64,000 bases of DNA, taken from the NCBI GenBank assembly GCA_036417435.1, contig CM070910.1, positions 79,716,784 through 79,780,783 on the forward strand, given 5' to 3'. The DNA comes from Inia geoffrensis. Taxonomy: Eukaryota; Chordata; Mammalia; Artiodactyla; Iniidae. This document shows, piece by piece, positions 52,071 through 64,000 of this stretch. Numbering within the stretch: the first letter of the stretch is position 1; the number at the start of each line of letters is the position of its first letter. A program made the position numbers and the translations under genes. The notes beneath the pieces were generated by a model, which saw only the letters and a list, made by a program, of their open reading frames with translations, ran no database searches and was not told the origin of the DNA.

Positions 52071-53806
52071 TAGACCAGTAGCAGCATAATGAGTGGATTT
52101 AGTTACGATGATTCTAAGTGAAATAAGTCACACAGAAAAAGAAACATCATAAGATATCACTAATACCGGGAATGGAAACACGACTAAGCATGAACTGCAT
52201 TTCAAAACACAGCAGAGTCTCACATTTACAAAAGAAATTTATGCTTGCTTAAGGTCAAAGGAGAGTGGGGAGGCTGCATAAAACCAGAGATTGACATTAG
52301 GACAGATACCATTCCATAAGACAAATATATATTAGACAAGACCTACTCCTCGCTCAAACAAATCGACTCAACACCCCATATTCCATACCTAGGAATATAC
52401 CTGACTGTGAAGAAACTTAAAACCCATACATTTATAGGTCTCCATAAGAAAATCACTTGTGTACAGCAGCATACACACAGCAGTGTAAAGAAGCTAAATC
52501 CCCTTATAAAAATAAATTTGAAAAAGAAAGCACAAGGACTGTGAAATAGAGAGAAATTCTTAAATAAGTCCTTGAGGGCTTGTGAGAAATCTTGGATTTA
52601 CCACCTCTACATCACCAGCTGTGGGAGAGATAAGGCTGGACAGTTGGGACTGATACTATTGGTGAGGGAATGCAGACCCTCTGAGGTAATGGTGCATGAT
52701 TCCTATTCCACGGGTCCCAAATCTCCACGTTTAAGGGAGTTGTCCTTCAGCTAAAATATGCATGGAAAACCCAGAATATGGTCCACGAAGTGATCAGGCA
52801 AAGTTTCTAAAATTCATCGCCATTTTCCCCCCCTCTTACTCGAGTTCGCCTTTCCAGATGCGATATTAACATTCTCCCCAATTCGAGAGTCAGTGCCTTT
52901 GACCTCTTGCTTGGCACAGTTTGCAATTTCTGTGGAAGATGAGCAGGAATAAGGAGAACCAATGAGCGGCTAACTCGATGTGTTTGGACGGGAACATTGA
53001 ACGATGATTTCCCTACAGGAAGAAGAATTCACCAAAGGCTCAGCGTGCCATTCCGGAACGAGATTAGGGCCTGAAGCAATTATTCGGGTTTGCGGTCAGC
53101 TCACAAGAAAGCGAGTTGAGAAAAGGAGATTTTTGGCACTGTAACTCACAATCCTGCGGAGTTCCAAATGGCCCCTATCATCCAAAAATTTATTGAAGGA
53201 AGACTGTGAAGAGGACTTGAACACGACACAGAATTGCAGAAAAGAGATATCAGGTGGTAGATAAGAATTGCTCTGAAATCGTAGGAAAAGAGGCAGCAGT
53301 TCGACAGTGATGCACTTGGCCAAAAAGGGCGTATGCGTTTTTTCCTGAATATATTCATGAAAAAACGCATACGCCCTTTTTGGCCAACCAAGCAAGCCTG
53401 CAATGGAAATCCGCACTACAAGGAAGTCTCACTTCCCACCGATCAAAAGGGCCCTCCGAAAAAAATGTAAAATCCAGAGAGGCAGGACAGGCCATGGAGA
53501 ACCGGCAGCCTTGTTATGCTGATGGGCGGGGTGTAAATTGCCAACAGCCACTCTGGAGAAGTGAATGGTGTTTCCTGGAACAAAGAAAAAAACAAGCTAG
53601 AGAGCCTAGGGCACTTCCACTTATGGTGCTATAGATTCGGAAAATTTAAATGAAAAAGACAGAGCCACACCAAAGTTTGGGGCTGCTCTGTGTACGGGAA
53701 CCTTGACTATGGTACAATTTCAATAGCCCAGAAAGAGAAAAATGGATATAGAAGATGTGGTACATCCCTACAATGGAATATCACTCAACAATGAAATCAA
53801 TGGTCA
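52071..53806. repeat. Satellite unit U31 (B type)
   Basis: Marks: gactaagc, gtaaagaag, gggagttgtcc, cattccgg and aaatggcccc. Private: cggggtgtaaa and agaagatgtggtac near 53752, the latter matching the usual L1 codon (methionine in KMWYI) where other units have ttg. The palindrome at 53316-53387 has the ttcatg mismatch. Confidence 0.94.
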
Positions 53807-55542
53807 CAGACCAGTAGCAGCATAATGAGTGGATTTAGTTACGATGATTCTAAGTGAAATAAGTCACACAGAAAAAGAAACATCATAAGATATCACTAAT
53901 ACCGGGAATGGAAACACGACTACGCATGAACTGCATTTCAAAACACAGCAGAGTCTCACATTTACAAAAGAAATTTATGCTTGCTTAAGGTCAAAGGAGA
54001 GTGGGGAGGCTGCATAAAACCAGAGATTGACATTAGGACAGATACCATTCCATAAGACAAATATATATTAGACAAGACCTACTCCTCGCTCAAACAAATC
54101 GACTCAACACCCCATAATCCATACCTAGGAATATACCTGACTGTGAAGAAACTTAAAACCCATACATTTATAGGTCTCCATAAGAAAATCACTTGTGTAC
54201 AGCAGCATACACACAGCAGTGTAAATAAGCTAAATCCCCTTATAAAAATAAATTTGAAAAAGAAAGCACAAGAACTGTGAAATAGAGAGAAATTCTTAAA
54301 TAAGTCCTTGAGGGCTTGCGAGAAATCTTGGATTTACCACCTCTACATCACCAGCTGTGGGAGAGATAAGGCTGGACACTTGGGACTGATACTATTGGTG
54401 AGGGAATGCAGACCCTCTGAGGTAATGGTGCATGATTCCCATTCCACGGGTCCCAAATCTCCAGGTTTAAGGGAATTATCCTTCAGCTAAAATATGCATG
54501 GAAAACCCAGAAAATGGTCCACGAATTGATCAGGCAAAATTTCTAAAATTCATCGCCATTTTCCCCCCCTGTTACTCGAGTTCGCCTTTCCAGATGCGAT
54601 ATTAACATTCTCCCCACTTCGAGAGTCAGTGCCTTTGACCTCTTGCTTGGCACAGTTTGCAATTTCTGTGGAAGATGAGCAGGAATAAGGAGAACCAATG
54701 AGCGGCTAACTCGATATGTTTGGACGGGAACATTGAACGATGATTTCCCTACAGGAAGAAGAATTCACCAAAGGCTCAGCGTGCCATGCCCGAACGAGAT
54801 TAGGGCCTGAAGCAATTATTCGGGTTTGCGGTCAGCTCACAAGAAAGCGAGTTGAGAAAAGGAGATTTTTGGCACTGTAACTCACAATCCTGCGGAGTTC
54901 CAAATGACCCCTATCATCCAAAAATTTATTGAAGGAAGACTGTGAAGAGGACTTGAACACGACACAGAATTGCAGAAAAGAGATATCAGGTGGTAGATAA
55001 GAATTGCTCTGAAATCGTAGGAAAAGAGGCAGCAGTTCGACAGTGATGCACTTGGCCAAAAAGGGCGTATGCGTTTTTTCCTGAATATATTCATGAAAAA
55101 ACGCATACGCCCTTTTTGGCCAACCAAGCAAGCCTGCAATGGAAATCCGCACTACAAGGAAGTCTCACTTCCCACCGATCAAAAGGGCCCTCCGAAAAAA
55201 ATGTAAAATCCAGAGACACAGGACAGGCCATGGAGAACCGGCAGCCTTGTTATGCTGATGGGCGGGATGTAAATTGCCAACAGCCACTCTGGAGAAGTGG
55301 ATGGTGTTTCCTGGAACAAAGAAAAAACCAAGCTAGAGAGCCAAGGGCACTTCCACTTATGGTGCTATAGATTCGGAAAATTTAAATGAAAAAGACAGAG
55401 CCACACCAAAGTTTGGGGCTGCTCTGTGTACGGGAACCTTGACTATGGTACAATTTCAATAGCCCAGAAAGAGAAAAATGGATATAGAAGTTGTGGTACA
55501 CCCCTACAATGGAATATCACTCAACAATGAAATCAATGGCCA
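53807..55542. repeat. Satellite unit U32
   Basis: Marks: ccataatcc, ccaggttt, cagaaaatggtccacgaatt, gatatgtttgg, catgcccgaacg and gagacacagg. Private: gagccaaggg and acacccctac. The palindrome at 55052-55123 has the ttcatg mismatch. The next unit shares its rare marks. Confidence 0.95.
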
Positions 55543-57278
55543 CAGACCAGTAGCAGCATAATGAGTGGATTTAGTTACGATGATTCTAAGTGAAATAAGT
55601 CACACAGAAAAAGAAACATCATAAGATATCACTAATACCGGGAATGGAAACACGACTACGCATGAACTGCATTTCAAAACACAGCAGAGTCTCACATTTA
55701 CAAAAGAAATTTATGCTTGCTTAAGGTCAAAGGAGAGTGGGGAGGCTGCATAAAACCAGAGATTGACATTAGGACAGATACCATTCCATAAGACAAATAT
55801 ATATTAGACAAGACCTACTCCTCGCTCAAACAAATCGACTCAACACCCCATAATCCATACCTAGGAATATACCTGACTGTGAAGAAACTTAAAACCCATA
55901 CATTTATAGGTCTCCATAAGAAAATCACTTGTGTACAGCAGCATACACACAGCAGTGTAAATAAGCTAAATCCCCTTATAAAAATAAATTTGAAAAAGAA
56001 AGCACAAGAACTGTGAAATAGAGAGAAATTCTTAAATAAGTCCTTGAGGGCTTGCGAGAAATCTTGGATTTACCACCTCTACATCACCAGCTGTGGGAGA
56101 GATAAGGCTGGACACTTGGGACTGATACTATTGGTGAGGGAATGCAGACCCTCTGAGGTAATGGTGCATGATTCCCATTCCACGGGTCCCAAATCTCCAG
56201 GTTTAAGGGAATTATCCTTCAGCTAAAATATGCATGGAAAACCCAGAAAATGGTCACGAATTGATCAGGCAAAATTTCTAAAATTCATCGCCATTTTCCC
56301 CCCCCTGTTACTCGAGTTCGCCTTTCCAGATGCGATATTAACATTCTCCCCACTTCGAGAGTCAGTGCCTTTGACCTCTTGCTTGGCACAGTTTGCAATT
56401 TCTGTGGAAGATGAGCAGGAATAAGGAGAACCAATGAGCGGCTAACTCGATATGTTTGGACGGGAACATTGAACGATGATTTCCCTACAGGAAGAAGAAT
56501 TCACCAAAGGCTCAGCGTGCCATGCCCGAACGAGATTAGGGCCTGAAGCAATTATTCGGGTTTGCGGTCAGCTCACAAGAAAGCGAGTTGAGAAAAGGAG
56601 ATTTTTGGCACTGTAACTCACAATCCTGCGGAGTTCCAAATGACCCCTATCATCCAAAAATTTATTGAAGGAAGACTGTGAAGAGGACTTGAACACGACA
56701 CAGAATTGCAGAAAAGAGATATCAGGTGGTAGATAAGAATTGCTCTGAAATCGTAGGAAAAGAGGCAGCAGTTCGACAGTGATGCACTTGGCCAAAAAGG
56801 GCGTATGCGTTTTTTCCTGAATATATTCATGAAAAAACGCATACGCCCTTTTTGGCCAACCAAGCAAGCCTGCAATGGAAATCCGCACTACAAGGAAGTC
56901 TCACTTCCCACCGATCAAAAGGGCCCTCCGAAAAAAATGTAAAATCCAGAGACACAGGACAGGCCATGGAGAACCGGCAGCCTTGTTATGCTGATGGGAG
57001 GTATGTAAATTGCCAACAGCCACTCTGGAGAAGTGAATGGTGTTTCCTGGAACAAAGAAAAAACCAAGCTAGAGAGCCTAGGGCACTTCCACTTATGGTG
57101 CTATAGATTCGGAAAATTTAAATGAAAAAGACAGAGCCACACCAAAGTTTGGGGCTGCTCTGTGTACGGGAACCTTGACTATGGTACAATTTCAATAGCC
57201 CAGAAAGAGAAAAATGGATATAGAAGTTGTGGTACATCCCTACAATGGAATATCACTCAACAATGAAATCAATGGCCA
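55543..57278. repeat. Satellite unit U33 (adjacent copy of U32)
   Basis: Shares catgcccgaacg and gagacacagg with U32. It has lost one C (atggtcacgaa near 56252) and gained one C in the C-run near 56298, so length stays 1,736. Private: gggaggtatg. The palindrome at 56788-56859 has the ttcatg mismatch. Confidence 0.95.
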
Positions 57279-59013
57279 CAGACCAGTAGCAGCATAATGA
57301 GTGGATTTAGTTACGATGATTCTAAGTGAAATAAGTCACACAGAAAAAGAAACATCATAAGATATCACTAACACCGGGAATGGAAACACGACTACGCATG
57401 AACTGCATTTCAAAACACAACAGATTCTCACATTTACAAAGGAAATTTATGCTTTCTCAAGGTCAAAGGAGAGTGGGGAGGCTGAATAAAACCAGAGATT
57501 GACATTAGGACAGATACCATTCCATAAGCCAAATATATATTAGGCAAGACCTACTCCTCGCTCAACCAAATGGACTCAACACCCCGTATTCCATACCTAG
57601 GAATATACCTGACTGTGAAGAAACTTAAAACCCATACATTTATAGGTCTCCATAAGAAAATCACTTGTATACAGCAGCATACACACAGCAGTGTAAATAA
57701 GCTAAATCCCCTTATAAAAATAAATTTGAAAAAGAAAGCACAAGAACTGTGAAATAGAGAGAAATTCTTAAATAATTCCATGAGGGCTTGCGAGAAATCT
57801 TGGATTTACCACCTCTACATCACCAGCTGTGGGAGAGATAAGGCTGGACACTTGGGACTGATACTATTGGTGAGGGAATGCAGACCCTCTGAGGTAACGG
57901 TGCATGATTCCCATTCCATGGGTCCCAAATCTCCACGTTTAAGGGAATTATCCTTCAGCTAAAATATGCATGGAAAACCCAGAATATGGTCCACGAAGTG
58001 ATCAGGCAAAATTTCTAAAATTCATCGCCATTTTCCCCCCCTGTTACTCGAGTTCGCCTTTCCAGATGCAATATTAACATTCTCCCCACTTCGAGAGTCA
58101 GTGCCTTTGACCTCTTGCTTGGCACAGTTTGCAATTTCTGTGGAAGATGAGCAGGAATAAGGAGAACCAATGAGCGGCTAACTCGATGTGTTTGGACGGG
58201 AACATTGAACGATGATTTCCCTACAGGAAGAAGAATTCACCAAAGGCTCAGCGTGCCATGCCGGAACGAGATTAGGGCCTGAAGCAATTATTCGGGTTTG
58301 CGGTCAGCTCACAAGAAAGCGAGTTGAGAAAAGGAGATTTTTGGCACTGTAACTCACAATCCTGCGGAGTTCCAAATGACCCCTATCATCAAAAATTTAT
58401 TGAAGGAAGACTGTGAAGAGGACTTGAACACGACACAGAATTGCAGAAAACAGATATCAGGTGGTAGATAAGAATTGCTCTGAAATCGTAGGAAAAGAGG
58501 CAGCAGTTCGACAGTGATGCACTTGGCCAAAAAGGGCGTATGCGTTTTTTCCTGAATATATTCAGGAAAAAACGCATGCGCCCTTTTTGGCCAACCAAGC
58601 AATCCTGCAATGGAAATCCGCACTACAAGGAAGTCTCACTTCCCACCGATCAAAAGGGCCCTCCGAAAAAAATGTAAAATCCAGAGAGGCAGGACAGGCC
58701 ATGGAGAACCGGCAGCCTTGTTATGCTGATGGGCGGGATGTAAATTGCCAACAGCCACTCTGGAGAAGTGAATGGTGTTTCCTGGAACAAAGAAAAAACC
58801 AAGCTAGAGAGCCTAGGGCACTTCCACTTATGGTGCTATAGATTCGGAAAATTTAAATGAAAAAGAGAGAGCCACACCAAATTTTGGGGCTGCTCTGTGT
58901 ACGGGAACCTTGACAATGGTACAATTTCAATAGCCCAGAAAGAGAAAAATGGATATAGAAGTTGTGGTACATCCCTACAATGGAATATCACTCAACAATG
59001 AAATCAATGGCCA
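57279..59013. repeat. Satellite unit U34 (copy of U28)
   Basis: 1,735 bp, with the U28 set including aattccatgagg, ccatgggtcc, gatgcaatatt, catcaaaaattt and the cgcatgcgccc palindrome mismatch at 58523-58594. Private: gctgaataaa, gtaacggtg, aaagagagagcc and gacaatgg. Confidence 0.95.
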
Positions 59014-60748
59014 CAGACCAGTAGCAGCATAATGAGTGGATTTAGTTACGATGATTCTAAGTGAAATAAGTCACACAGAAAAAGAAACATCATAAGATAT
59101 CACTAATACCGGGAATGGAAACACGACTAAGCATGAACTGCATTTCAAAACACAGCAGAGTCTCACATTTACAAAAGAAATTTATGCTTGCTTAAGGTCA
59201 AAGGAGAGTGGGGAGGCTGCATAAAACCAGAGATTGACATTAGGACAGATACCATTCCATAAGACAAATATATATTAGACAAGACCTACTCCTCGCTCAA
59301 CCAAATCGACTCAACACCCCATATTCCATACCTAGGAATATACCTGACTGTGAAGAAACTTAAAACCCATACATTTATAGGTCTCCATAAGAAAATCACT
59401 TGTGTACAGCAGCATACACACAACAGTGTAAATAAGCTAAATCCCCTTATAAAAATAAATTTGAAAAAGAAAGCACAAGGACTGTGAAATAGAGAGAAAT
59501 TCTTAAATAAGTCCTTGAGGGCTTGCGAGAAATCTTGGATTTACCACCTCTACATCACCAGCTGTGGGAGAGATAAGGCTGGACACTTGGGACTGATACT
59601 ATTGATGAGGGAATGCAGACACTCTGAGGTAAAGGTGCATGATTCCTATTCGACGGGTCCCAAATCTCCACGTTTAAGGGAGTTATCCTTCAGCTAAAAT
59701 ATGCATGGAAACCCAGAATATGGTCCACGAAGTGATCAGGCAAAGTTTCTAAAATTCATCGCCATTTTCCCCCCCTGTTACTCGAGTTCGCCTTTCCAGA
59801 TGCGATATTAACATTCTCCCCAATTCGGGAGTCAGTGCCTTTGACCTCTTGCTTGGCACAGTTTGCAATTTCTGTGGAAGATGAGCAGGAATAAGGAGAA
59901 CCAATGAGCGGCTAACTCGATGTGTTTGGACGGGAACATTGAACGATGATTTCCCTACAGGAAGAAGAATTCACCAAAGGCTCAGCGTGCCATGCCGGAA
60001 CGAGATTAGGGCCTGAAGCAATTATTCGGGTTTGTGGTCAGCTCACAAGAAAGCGAGTTGAGAAAAGGAGATTTTTGGCACTGTAACTCACAATCCTGCG
60101 GAGTTCCAAATGACCCCTATCATCCAAAAATTTATTGAAGGAAGACTGTGAAGAGGACTTGAACACGACACAGAATTGCAGAAAACAGATATCAGGTGGT
60201 AGATAAGAATTGCTCTAAAATCGTAGGAAAAGAGGCAGCAGTTCGACAGTGATGCACTTGGCCAAAAAGGGCGTATGCGTTTTTTCCTGAATATATTCAG
60301 GAAAAAACGCATACTCCCTTTTTGGCCAACCAAGCAAGCCTGCAATGGAAATCCACACTACGAGGAAGTCTCACTTCCCACCGATCAAAAGGGCCCTCCG
60401 AAAAAAATGTAAAATCCAGAGAGGCAGGACAGGCCATGGAGAACCGGCAGCCTTGTTATGCTGATGGGCGGGATGTAAATTGCCAACAGCCACTCTGGAG
60501 AAGTGGATGGTGTTTCCTGGAACAAAGAAAAAAACAAGCTAGAGAGCCTAGGGCACTTCCACTTATGGTGCTATAGATTCGGAAAATTTAAATGAAAAAG
60601 ACAGAGCCACACCAAAGTTTAGGGCTGCTCTGTGTACGGGAACCTTGACTATGGTACAATTTCAGTAGCCCAGAAAGAGAAAAATGGATATAGAAGTTGT
60701 GGTACATCCCTACAATGGAATATGACTCAACAATGAAATCAATGGCCA
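59014..60748. repeat. Satellite unit U35 (extra unit, 1-bp deletion)
   Basis: 1,735 bp through loss of one A near 59708 (tggaaacccag). Private: attgatgagg, cagacactc, gtaaaggtg, attcgacggg and attcgggag. Has ctctaaaatcg, shared only with U37; tccacactacgagg; and the U28-like end ttcagtagcc and tatgactc. The palindrome at 60258-60329 has the catactccc mismatch. Confidence 0.95.
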
Positions 60749-62484
60749 CAGACCAGTAGCAGCATAATGAGTGGATTTAGTTACGATGATTCTAAGTGAA
60801 ATAAGTCACACAGAAAAAGAAACATCATAAGATATCACTAATACCGGGAATGGAAACAAGACTACGCATGAACTGCATTTCAAAACACAACAGAGTCTCA
60901 CATTTACAAAGGAAATTTATGCTTTCTCAAGGTCAAAGGAGAGTGGGGAGGCTGCATAAAACCAGAGATTGACATTAGGACAGATACCATTCCATAAGCC
61001 AAATATATATTAGACAAGACCTACTCTTCGCTCAACCAAATCGACTCAACACCCCGTATTCCATACCTAGGAATATACCTGACTGTGAAGAAACTTAAAA
61101 CCCATACATTTATAGGTCTCCATAAGAAAATCACTTGTATACAGCAGCATACACACAGCAGTGTAAATAAGCTAAATCCCCTTATAAAAATAAATTTGAA
61201 AAAGAAAGCACAAGGACTGTGAAATAGAGAGAAATTCTTAAATAAGTCCTTGAGGGCTTGCGAGAAATCTTGGATTTACCACCTCTACGTCACCAGCTGT
61301 GGGAGAGATAAGGCTGGACACTTGGGACTGATACTATTGGTGAGGGAATGCAGACCCTCTGAGGTAATGGTGCATGATTCCCATTCCACGGGTCCCAAAT
61401 CTCCACGTTTAAGGGAGTTATCCTTCAGCTAAAATATGCATGGAAAACCCAGAATATGGTCCACGAAGTGATCAGGCAAAATTTCTAAAATTCATCGCCA
61501 TTTTCCCCCCCTGTTACTCGAGTTCGCCTTTCCAGATGCGATATTAACATTCTCCCCACTTCGAGAGTCAGTGCCTTTGACCTCTTGCTTGGCACAGTTT
61601 GCAATTTCTGTGGAAGATGAGCAGGAATAAGGAGAACCAATGAGCGGCTAACTTGATGTGTTTGGACGGGCACATTGAACGATGATTTCCCTACAGGAAG
61701 AAGAATTCACCAAAGGCTCAGCGTGCCATGCCGGAACGAGATTAGGGCCTGAAGCAATTATTCGGGTTTGCGGTCAGCTCACAAGAAAGCGAGTTGAGAA
61801 AAGGAGATTTTTGGCACTGTAACTCACAATCCTGCGGAGTTCCAAATGACCCCTATCATCCAAAAATTTATTGAAGGAAGACTGTGAAGAGGACTTGAAC
61901 ACGACACAGAATTGCAGAAAACAGATATCAGGTGGTAGATAAGAATTGCTCTGAAATCGTAGGAAAAGAGGCAGCAGTTCGACAGTGATGCACTTGGCCA
62001 AAAAGGGCGTATGCGTTTTTTCCTGAATATATTCAGGAAAAAACGCATACTCCCTTTTTGGCCAACCAAGCAAGCCTGCAATGGAAATCCACACTACGAG
62101 GAAGTCTCACTTCCCACCGATCAAAAGGGCCCTCCGAAAAAAATGTAAAATCCAGAGAGGCAGGACAGGCCATGGAGAACCGGCAGCCTTGTTATGCTGA
62201 TGGGCGGGATGTAAATTGCCAACAGCCACTCTGGAGAAGTGGATGGTGTTTCCTGGAACAAAGAAAAAACCAAGCTAGAGAGCCTAGGGCACTTCCACTT
62301 ATGGTGCTATAGATTCGGAAAATTTAAATGAAAAAGACAGAGCCACACCAAAGTTTAGGGCTGCTCTGTGTACGGGAACCTTGACTATGGTACAATTTCA
62401 ATAGCCCAGAAAGAGAAAAATGGATATAGAAGTTGTGGTACATCCCTACAATGGAATATCACTCAACAATGAAATCAATGGCCA
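60749..62484. repeat. Satellite unit U36 (copy of U29)
   Basis: Repeats U29 (caagactacgc, cacaacag, tttctcaagg, gggcacattg, tccacactacgagg, tttagggctg). Private: ctcttcgctc, ctacgtcacc and aacttgatg. The palindrome at 61994-62065 has the catactccc mismatch. Confidence 0.95.
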
Positions 62485-64000
62485 CAGACCAGTAGCAGCA
62501 TAATGAGTGGATTTAGTTACGATGATTCTAAGTGAAATAAGTCACACAGAAAAAGAAACATCATAAGATATCACTAATACCGGGAATGGAAACAAGACTA
62601 CGCATGAACTGCATTTCAAAACACAACAGAGTCTCACATTTACAAAGGAAATTTATGCTTGCTTAAGGTTAAAGGAGAGTGGGGAGGCTGCATAAAACCA
62701 GAGATTGACATTAGGACAGATACCATTCCATAAGACAAATATATATTAGACAAGACCTACTCCTCGCTCAACCAAATCGACTCAACACCCCATATTCCAT
62801 ACCTAGGAATATACCTGACTGTGAAGAAACTTAAAACCCATACATTTATAGGTCTCCATAAGAAAATCACTTGTGTACAGCAGCATACACACAGCAGTGT
62901 AAAGAAGCTAAATCCCCTTATAAAAATAAATTTGAAAAAGAAAGCACAAGGACTGTGAAATAGAGAGAAATTCTTAAATAAGTCCTTGAGGGCTTGTGAG
63001 AAATCTTGGATTTACCACCTCTACATCACCAGCTGTGGGAGAGATAAGGCTGGACAGTTGGGCCTGATACTATTGGTGAGGGAATGCAGACCCTCTGAGG
63101 TAATGGTGCATGATTCCTATTCCACGGGTCCCAAATCTCCACGTTTAAGGGAGTTGTCCTTCAGCTAAAATATGCATGGAAAACCCAGAATATGGTCCAC
63201 GAAGTGATCAGGCAAAGTTTCTAAAATTCATCGCCATTTTCCCCCCCTCTTACTCGAGTTCGCCTTTCCAGATGCGATATTAACATTCTCCCCAATTCGA
63301 GAGTCAGTGCCTTTGACCTCTTGCTTGGCACAGTTTGCAATTTCTGTGGAAGATGAGCAGGAATAAGGAGAACCAATGAGCGGCTAACTCGATGTGTTTG
63401 GACGGGAACATTGAACGATGATTTCCCTACAGGAAGAAGAATTCACCAAAGGCTCAGCGTGCCATTCCGGAACGAGATTAGGGCCTGAAGCAATTATTCG
63501 GGTTTGCGGTCAGCTCACAAGAAAGCGAGTTGAGAAAAGGAGATTTTTGGCACTGTAACTCACAATCCTGCGGAGTTCCAAATGGCCCCTATCATCCAAA
63601 AATTTATTGAAGGAAGACTGTGAAGAGGACTTGAACACGACACAGAATTGCAGAAAAGAGATATCAGGTGGTAGATAAGAATTGCTCTAAAATCGTAGGA
63701 AAAGAGGCAGCAGTTCGACAGTGATGCACTTGGCCAAAAAGGGCGTATGCGTTTTTTCCTGAATATATTCAGGAAAAAACGCATACTCCCTTTTTGGCCA
63801 ACCAAGCAAGCCTGCAATGGAAATCCACACTACGAGGAAGTCTCACTTCCCACCGATCAAAAGGGCCCTCCGAAAAAAATGTAAAATCCAGAGAGGCAGG
63901 ACAGGCCATGGAGAACCGGCAGCCTTGTTATGCTGATGGGCGGGATGTAAATTGCCAACAGCCACTCTGGAGAAGTGGATGGTGTTTCCTGGAACAAAGA
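62485..64000. repeat. Satellite unit U37 (cut by the window edge)
   Basis: First 1,516 bp of a unit. It starts like U30 (caagactacgc, cacaacag, aaggttaaagg), becomes B type (gtaaagaag, gggcctgatac, gggagttgtcc, cattccgg, aaatggcccc), then has U35 marks (ctctaaaatcg, catactccc palindrome at 63730-63801, tccacactacgagg). It is a three-source mosaic. Confidence 0.94.

Larger units (their letters stand above)
1..64000. repeat. Tandem satellite array, ~1,736-bp unit, 36 full + 1 partial copies (likely common cetacean satellite)
   Basis: The same sequence returns every 1,736 bp from the first to the last base, all copies in one orientation, with no foreign insert. Unit starts, taken in the phase of the first base, are listed in the unit entries below. 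Length differs only in U9 and U14 (1,732 bp) and in U10, U28, U34 and U35 (1,735 bp). About half of each unit is decayed LINE-1, which together with the unit length suggests the common cetacean satellite; this identity is inferred. Both edges lie inside the array, so its true ends are not seen. Satellites of this kind usually form constitutive heterochromatin; nothing in the sequence says whether this block is centromeric, interstitial or telomeric. Confidence 0.97.

Noticed and set aside
1..64000. CRISPR array
   Set aside because: Repeats are 1.7 kb, adjacent and without unique spacers.
1..64000. Strict higher-order repeat with a fixed number of units
   Set aside because: Duplicated blocks have different lengths and offsets (3, 6, 7, 20 and 21 units), so no single higher-order period fits.

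Overview
The whole 64 kb window is one uninterrupted head-to-tail satellite DNA array with a unit of about 1,736 bp. I count 36 complete units plus a 37th cut by the right edge at 1,516 bp. All units are on the same strand. Thirty are 1,736 bp; four are 1,735 bp (one of them ends U10), two are 1,732 bp. There is no protein-coding gene, tRNA, rRNA, CRISPR array or independent transposon insertion. The many short open frames recur once per unit, mostly begin at non-ATG codons and are by-products of the repeat.

Unit anatomy, using the first copy: (a) about 880 bp (1318-2196 and every 1,736 bp) is a strongly diverged piece of a LINE-1 retrotransposon, covering the 3' end of ORF2 and the 3' UTR in + orientation; (b) about 785 bp (461-1245) that I cannot assign to any family; (c) between them, exactly at the left edge of the L1 homology, a 72-bp inverted repeat with 36-bp arms and no spacer (1246-1317). 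The inverted repeat occurs in all 37 units and is perfect in 15.

Host: an L1-derived, heterochromatin-type satellite of about 1.74 kb fits the 'common cetacean satellite' (reported as about 1.58 kb in delphinids and about 1.74-1.76 kb in other cetaceans, with an L1-derived part). The L1 3' UTR portion also resembles artiodactyl/cetacean L1. I therefore infer a non-delphinid whale. This is inference from repeat length and L1 relationship, not a database match.

Layout by unit subfamily: 0-12.1 kb mixes 'A' and 'B' units; 12.2-25.7 kb is mostly a distinct 'C' subfamily broken by one A-type unit (U10); 25.7-34.7 kb holds a two-unit block repeated three units apart; 34.7-45.8 kb is a second copy of the first ~10 kb with one extra unit; 46.9-64 kb contains another internal duplication with one extra unit. 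Shared private variants show expansion by unequal exchange and conversion of blocks of one to several units, with many chimeric units. The order of such similar units depends on the assembly being correct.
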